Shown here one piece after another: positions 60,249 to 64,000 of a stretch of DNA of 64,000 nt. Position 1 is the stretch's first letter. Each line of letters opens with the position of its first letter. This stretch comes from Kumtagia sp044326205 (lineage in GTDB: Bacteria > Pseudomonadota > Alphaproteobacteria > Rhizobiales > Rhizobiaceae). Position numbers and translations under genes: made by a program. The DNA is taken from assembly GCF_044326205.1 (NCBI RefSeq), contig NZ_JBIRCY010000017.1, positions 60,039 through 124,038 on the forward strand. The letters run 5' to 3'. The notes beneath the pieces were generated by a model. The model saw only the letters and a list, made by a program, of their open reading frames with translations. It was not told the DNA's origin and ran no database searches.

Positions 60249-61027
60249 GCGGCCTCCAGCCCGCCGATCGCTCCGATCTCCACCAGAGGCGCGGGAATAG
60301 ACGTCGTCTTCTCCGGCGACTTGCAGATGTCGGCGATCACGCAGCGCGGACAGTCCGGCTTGCGCGCCTTGCACACATAACGCCCGTGCAGGATCAGCCA
60401 GTGATGCGCATGGCGCATGTATTCCGGCGGGATGATCTTTATCAGCCCGGCCTCCACTTGCTCCGGCGTCTTGCCGGGCGCCAGCAGCAGTCGGTTGCCG
60501 ATGCGGAAAATATGCGTATCGACGGCCATGGTCGGCTGGCCGAAGGCCATGTTGAGCACCACATTGGCGGTCTTGCGGCCGACCCCCGGCAGCTTGACCA
60601 GTTCCTCGCGGTCCGCCGGCACGCTTCCGCCATGATCGCGGATCAGCGCCTGCGACAGCGCGATCACGTTCTTGGCCTTGCCGCGCCACAGGCCGATGGT
60701 GCGTATGTATTTTCCGACCTCCTCCTCGCCCAGCGCGACCATCTTCTGAGGCGTATCGGCCACCGCGAACAGCGCGCGCGTCGCCTTGTTGACGCCGGCG
60801 TCCGTCGCCTGCGCCGACAGCACCACGGCGACCAGCAGGGTGAAGGCATTGACATGCTCCAGCTCGCCTTTCGGCTCCGGCCGCTGCACGGAGAAGCGGC
60901 GAAAGATCTCCCGCACCTCGTCGGGCCGATAGACCGAATGCGGCCGCGCCGGCTTCGGACGCGGCTTGACGTTGGAGCCGTCGCGTGTGCCCCCGGCTGC
61001 GACGCTTTTTGCCTTGGGGTTTTTCAT
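60242..61027 (-). CDS. nth: Endonuclease III
   Basis: DNA glycosylase/AP lyase that removes oxidised pyrimidines. 261 residues. Helix-hairpin-helix LVKLPGVGRKTANVVLNMAF with the catalytic Lys, catalytic Asp in VDTHIFRIGNRL, and the iron-sulfur cluster cysteines C-x6-C-x2-C-x5-C (CKARKPDCPRCVIADIC). N-terminal 45-residue basic extension is longer than in E. coli. ATG 61027 has AGAAGG three bases upstream; ATG 61051 is an alternative. Confidence 0.95.
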   Translation of the reverse strand: MKNPKAKSVAAGGTRDGSNVKPRPKPARPHSVYRPDEVREIFRRFSVQRPEPKGELEHVNAFTLLVAVVLSAQATDAGVNKATRALFAVADTPQKMVALGEEEVGKYIRTIGLWRGKAKNVIALSQALIRDHGGSVPADREELVKLPGVGRKTANVVLNMAFGQPTMAVDTHIFRIGNRLLLAPGKTPEQVEAGLIKIIPPEYMRHAHHWLILHGRYVCKARKPDCPRCVIADICKSPEKTTSIPAPLVEIGAIGGLEAAQ

Positions 61028-61041
61028 GATCCTTCTATAAT
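61014..61041 (+). promoter_or_regulatory. Leaderless promoter of the DUF2244 gene inside nth
   Basis: TTGGGG (61014-61019), 16 bases, perfect TATAAT (61036-61041), then eight bases to the ATG at 61050, where no ribosome binding site exists. Transcription would start at or just before the ATG. It lies over the first codons of the divergent nth gene. Confidence 0.6.
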
Positions 61042-61049
61042 TATTCGCC

Positions 61050-61538
61050 ATGGACGACACAAACGACAGTCCTGCCGACGAACCGTTCTTCCGCGCGCTG
61101 CTTACGCCGCACCGCTCGCTCGGACGAACCGGTTTCGCGATCCTGATGGGCGCGCTGCTGTTCGGCTGGCTCACCACCGGCGCGTTCTTCCTGTCGCATG
61201 GCGCCTGGCCGGTCTTCGGCTTCTTCGGCCTCGACGTGCTCGCGGTCTATGTCGCGTTCCGGCTGAACTACCGCGCCGCCCGCGCCCGCGAAGAAGTGTC
61301 GGTATCGCGCACCGCCCTCGACATCAAGAAAACCGCACCCTCCGGCCGCTCTCAGGCGCACCATTTCAACCCGTTCTGGACGCGCTTTTCCGTCTCGCGC
61401 CACGACGAGATCGGCATCACCCGGATGGCGGTCGAATCGCGGGAGGAAACCGTGTCGATCGGCTCCTTCCTCAATCCCGACGATCGCGAGAGTTTTGCCG
61501 CGGCGTTTTCGAGCGCGCTGGCCAGGGCCAAGAGCTGA
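61050..61538 (+). CDS. DUF2244 family membrane protein
   Basis: A 162-residue protein with two membrane segments (about 28-50 and 53-71) and a cytoplasmic domain (SQAHHFNPFWTRFSVSRHDE, SIGSFLNPDDRESFAAAFSS). The LTPHRSLGRTGF opening is characteristic of DUF2244. Function unknown. Divergent from nth with 22 bases between starts, so their promoters overlap. Confidence 0.85.
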   Translation: MDDTNDSPADEPFFRALLTPHRSLGRTGFAILMGALLFGWLTTGAFFLSHGAWPVFGFFGLDVLAVYVAFRLNYRAARAREEVSVSRTALDIKKTAPSGRSQAHHFNPFWTRFSVSRHDEIGITRMAVESREETVSIGSFLNPDDRESFAAAFSSALARAKS

Positions 61539-61936
61539 ATCTGCAGCCCGTTCGCAGCAGCCGACTTCGTAGTCTTGAAGCAAGCGATGGTGGATTGCGT
61601 CGGCTGCGAGCGCTTCTCCCTCATTCAACACGGCCGCGGCCGTAAAATTTTTTGGCCGATTTGTCGGAACCCGGACCGCCCGTTCGTCCAACGGATGAAG
61701 GCAGGGCAGCCGGCCCGCCCGAAGCCCGTGACAGGGAGGTCATGACGCTATGCCTGGCCGCGATCCATCTTTCCGACGACCACCGCCCTGCCGTCGCGGA
61801 GGACGAGGTCTTGTTGCGGAACGTCGGACGGCATGAGCGCATTCCGGTTTGTGGTATCCGTCGTGACGGACTGGAAGTCGCCCGGCTGCGTGGGAAACCG
61901 GGCCGGAATTGGTTTCAAAAAGCGAAAGGACAAGAA

Positions 61937-62416
61937 ATGACGATTGCAAAGAACACGATCTGCGTCTGGTACGACAACGACGCCGAGGCTGCGGCCCGCT
62001 TCTATGCCGAGACTTTTCCGGACAGCTTTGTCAGCGCCGTCCATCGTGCGCCCAGCGACTACCCGTCCGGCAGGCAGGGCGACGTGCTGACGGTGGACTT
62101 CACGGTCGCCGGCATTCCCTGTCTTGGCCTCAATGGCGGGCCCATGTTCAAGCACAACGAAGCTTTTTCGTTCCAGATCGCTACCGACGATCAGGAGGAG
62201 ACCGACCGCTACTGGAACGCCATCGTCGGCAATGGCGGGCAGGAGAGCGCCTGCGGCTGGTGCAAGGACAAATGGGGCGTCTCCTGGCAGATCACGCCGC
62301 GCACCCTGACCGACGCGATGGCGGCCGGCGGCGCGGAAGCCAAACGCGCCTTCGACGCGATGATGGAGATGGGAAAAATCGACGTCGCCGCGATCGACAA
62401 GGCTCGACACGGATGA
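61937..62416 (+). CDS. PhnB-like VOC family protein
   Basis: A 159-residue glyoxalase/VOC fold protein of the group annotated as 3-demethylubiquinone methyltransferase-like. NTICVWYDNDAEAAARFYAE, VLTVDFTVAGIPCLGLNGGP, CGWCKDKWGVSWQITPRTL and AFDAMMEMGKIDVAAID are landmarks. No methyltransferase motif; the annotation name is historical. AAAGGA precedes ATG 61937. Confidence 0.88.
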   Translation: MTIAKNTICVWYDNDAEAAARFYAETFPDSFVSAVHRAPSDYPSGRQGDVLTVDFTVAGIPCLGLNGGPMFKHNEAFSFQIATDDQEETDRYWNAIVGNGGQESACGWCKDKWGVSWQITPRTLTDAMAAGGAEAKRAFDAMMEMGKIDVAAIDKARHG

Positions 62417-62468
62417 CGGTTACGGGTTGACGTCTTGCTGACTGTGGCTTGGCCGGCCAGTATCAGGC

Positions 62469-62741
62469 ATGTCGACCATCAACGCCAATTTTCTGCGTCG
62501 GATTGAGCTCTCTGAAATCGAGAGGATCACGTTCTACAAGCGCGACGAGATCACGACTGATCTGATATGCTGCGAATTGGAGATAGGCGGCAAAACCTGG
62601 CTCTTCCACGAGGAAATGCCTGGCTGGAAGCTGCTGCTGAAACACTTTCAGAAGCTGCCTGGCTTCCATCCAGACTGGTTTGCTGCCGTGTCGCATCCTG
62701 CTTTCGAAGCGTGCGTAACGGTGGCATACCGCCGCCACTAG
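62469..62741 (+). CDS. Small conserved hypothetical protein
   Basis: A 90-residue soluble protein. It begins NANFLRRIELSEIERITFYK, has GKTWLFHEEMPGWKLLLKHF in the centre and ends HPAFEACVTVAYRRH. The alternation of strands and helices and the absence of low-complexity sequence suggest a real folded protein. No function recognised. It lies between the VOC and Ada-like genes, same direction. Confidence 0.65.
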   Translation: MSTINANFLRRIELSEIERITFYKRDEITTDLICCELEIGGKTWLFHEEMPGWKLLLKHFQKLPGFHPDWFAAVSHPAFEACVTVAYRRH

Positions 62742-62808
62742 AGAGGGCAAGTTTCGGGTGGTTTCGCGCATCCCCTGGCCCGATATTCGGGGTCAAGGAG
62801 ACATTGCC

Positions 62809-63729
62809 ATGAACGCTCAGCCCGCTATGAATACCGCCATGTCGTCAAAACCCTCGCCCGTCCTGCAACGAGAGATCACGCCACAGGGCGGCGACTATTC
62901 GACCGTCTGCCGGGTGATCGAGAAGATCAGCCTCGACTATCGCGACCAGCCTTCGCTGGAGACGCTGGCCGAGGATGTCGGCGAGACGCCGACCGGCCTG
63001 CAGAAACTCTTCACCCGCTGGGCCGGCCTGTCGCCGAAGGCCTTTTTGCAGGCGGTTACACTCGATCATGCGCGAAAACTGCTCGACGACGGCATGCCGC
63101 TGCTGGAGACTTCTTTCGAGGTCGGCATGTCCGGCCCAAGCCGGCTGCACGACCTGTTCGTCACCCATGAGGCGATGTCGCCGGGCGACTACAAGACGCG
63201 CGGCGAGGGGCTCGTCATCCGCTATGGCTATCACATCTCGCCCTTCGGCATCGCCCTGATCATGGTCACCGACCGTGGGCTGGCGGGCCTTTCGTTCAAC
63301 GATGCCGGCCAGGAGCGGGCGGCGTTTGCCGACATGAGCGGCCGCTGGCCCAATGCAAGCTACGTCGAGGACATGTCTGCCACCGCGCCCTATGCCGCGC
63401 GTATCTTCGACCCCTCGCGCTGGCGCAACGACCAGCCGCTCAGGGTTGTGATGATCGGCACCGATTTCCAGGTCAGCGTCTGGGAGGCGCTGCTGAAAAT
63501 CCCGATGGGCAAGGCGCGCAGCTATTCCGCGATCGCCGCCGAGATCGGCAAGCCGAACGCCTCGCGCGCCGTGGGTGCGGCCATCGGCGCCAACCCGCTG
63601 TCCTTCGTGGTGCCTTGCCACCGCGCGCTTGGAAAGTCGGGCGCGCTCACCGGCTACCATTGGGGACTGACGCGCAAGCGCGCAATCCTGGGCTGGGAGG
63701 CGGGGCAGCTCACCACTGCGGCGCGCTAA
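62809..63729 (+). CDS. AraC-HTH plus O6-methylguanine-DNA methyltransferase (Ada-like without AdaA domain)
   Basis: A 306-residue fusion. Residues about 25-115 form an AraC-type HTH (SLETLAEDVGETPTGLQKLF, FEVGMSGPSRLHDLFVTHEA). The C-terminal part is the suicide methyltransferase: PMGKARSYSAIAAEIGKPNA and the active-site PCHR in FVVPCHRALGKSGALTGYHW. It removes methyl from O6-methylguanine onto Cys of PCHR. The N-terminal zinc/phosphotriester domain of E. coli Ada is missing, so it cannot sense triesters in that way. AAGGAG precedes ATG 62809. Confidence 0.92.
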   Translation: MNAQPAMNTAMSSKPSPVLQREITPQGGDYSTVCRVIEKISLDYRDQPSLETLAEDVGETPTGLQKLFTRWAGLSPKAFLQAVTLDHARKLLDDGMPLLETSFEVGMSGPSRLHDLFVTHEAMSPGDYKTRGEGLVIRYGYHISPFGIALIMVTDRGLAGLSFNDAGQERAAFADMSGRWPNASYVEDMSATAPYAARIFDPSRWRNDQPLRVVMIGTDFQVSVWEALLKIPMGKARSYSAIAAEIGKPNASRAVGAAIGANPLSFVVPCHRALGKSGALTGYHWGLTRKRAILGWEAGQLTTAAR

Positions 63730-63903
63730 ACGCCGTGGCCGGCGATGACGGGCTCTGGAAGGCCGGAACAATGTTTTGAAGGAAGGCGGTCAAGCTCGCG
63801 ACAAAATCCGCTCTGGCGCGGACACGGTACACGACAGTGCGGTCAGGGTGAGAACGGGATGATGTGCTTGGAATGAAGATTCCTCGGCAAAGGATCTTCA
63901 CTC

Positions 63904-64000
63904 ATGGCGCCCGTTCATACCGTTCTCATGGAGACGTTAGGCATCCACTTCGGACTGAGCAAGAGCCGGCTTTTGACACTTGCTGCTCTGGTCGTTGGGC
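63904..64000 (+). CDS. IS4-family transposase, N-terminal start (runs off window)
   Basis: From ATG 63904 an open frame reads MAPVHTVLMETLGIHFGLSK followed by SRLLTLAALVVG to the window edge. This matches the N-terminus of IS4-family transposases as I know them. The terminal inverted repeat should lie in the preceding 170 bases (63730-63903), which hold no gene, but its ends cannot be fixed without the other end. Confidence 0.6.
   Translation, partial: MAPVHTVLMETLGIHFGLSKSRLLTLAALVVG

Noticed and set aside
1..64000. tRNA, rRNA, CRISPR array, riboswitch or replication origin
   Set aside because: Reading both strands for cloverleaf arms, regular direct repeats and known leader motifs gave nothing convincing; a covariance-model scan would be needed to exclude short RNAs.

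Overview
The window is high-GC (roughly 63-65% by eye) alphaproteobacterial chromosome. Gene content (LOG-family protein, dapD, PhoX, a MucR/Ros regulator without zinc ligands, CYTH and CHAD proteins, adenylate cyclase-TPR protein, many ABC sugar importers, DUF2793 tail protein) and the dispersed palindromes point to Rhizobiales, most likely Mesorhizobium or a close Phyllobacteriaceae relative. This assignment is by pattern recognition, not by search. No rRNA, tRNA, CRISPR array or replication origin was recognised.

Layout. 1-2.5 kb: end of a CysZ/EI24-like membrane protein, a conserved hypothetical gene, and a gene-free island of palindromic repeats. 2.5-16.9 kb: mostly housekeeping and small metabolic genes (PEP mutase-like protein, dut, Lrp/AsnC regulator, glutamine amidotransferase, lactate dehydrogenase, an ArsR-AHSA1-GST operon, prfC, M23 peptidase, Fe-alcohol dehydrogenase, HAD nucleotidase, LOG protein, dapD). 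17-25 kb: adenylate cyclase-TPR protein, two small membrane proteins, an RTX secreted protein, an SMP-30 lactonase and a DUF4160/DUF2442 pair that looks like a toxin-antitoxin module with its own operators. 25-29 kb: a CecR-HlyD-ABC efflux operon. 29-38 kb: CYTH and CHAD genes, a CHASE4-GGDEF-EAL protein with a damaged EAL site, divergent PAP2 and phoX genes around a Pho box, a DMT-like protein, an SDR without its catalytic pair, and MucR.

38-46.6 kb is a sugar catabolic locus: CUT1-type ABC importer (binding protein, two permeases, ATPase) followed by dehydrogenase, isomerase/epimerase and dehydrogenase genes, with a divergent ROK regulator. 47-55.7 kb is a second import locus: a TorT-like binding protein, an RbsA-type double ATPase and two permeases run straight into hydantoinase/oxoprolinase genes hyuA and hyuB, which suggests uptake and ATP-driven opening of a lactam, hydantoin or related compound. 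This is the best candidate for an undescribed pathway. In both importer loci a strong hairpin follows the binding-protein gene. 56-64 kb holds a small gene between inverted repeats, an orphan DUF2793 phage/GTA-like tail gene, GNAT, cupin, DUF2214, nth, DUF2244, VOC and Ada-like genes, and at the right edge the start of an IS4-family transposase.

Several promoters can be read directly: an Lrp operator array, an ArsR promoter/operator, a TetR-type palindrome inside a leaderless promoter, a Pho box, paired operators for the DUF4160 operon, and a leaderless TATAAT promoter inside nth. All promoter calls are by eye.
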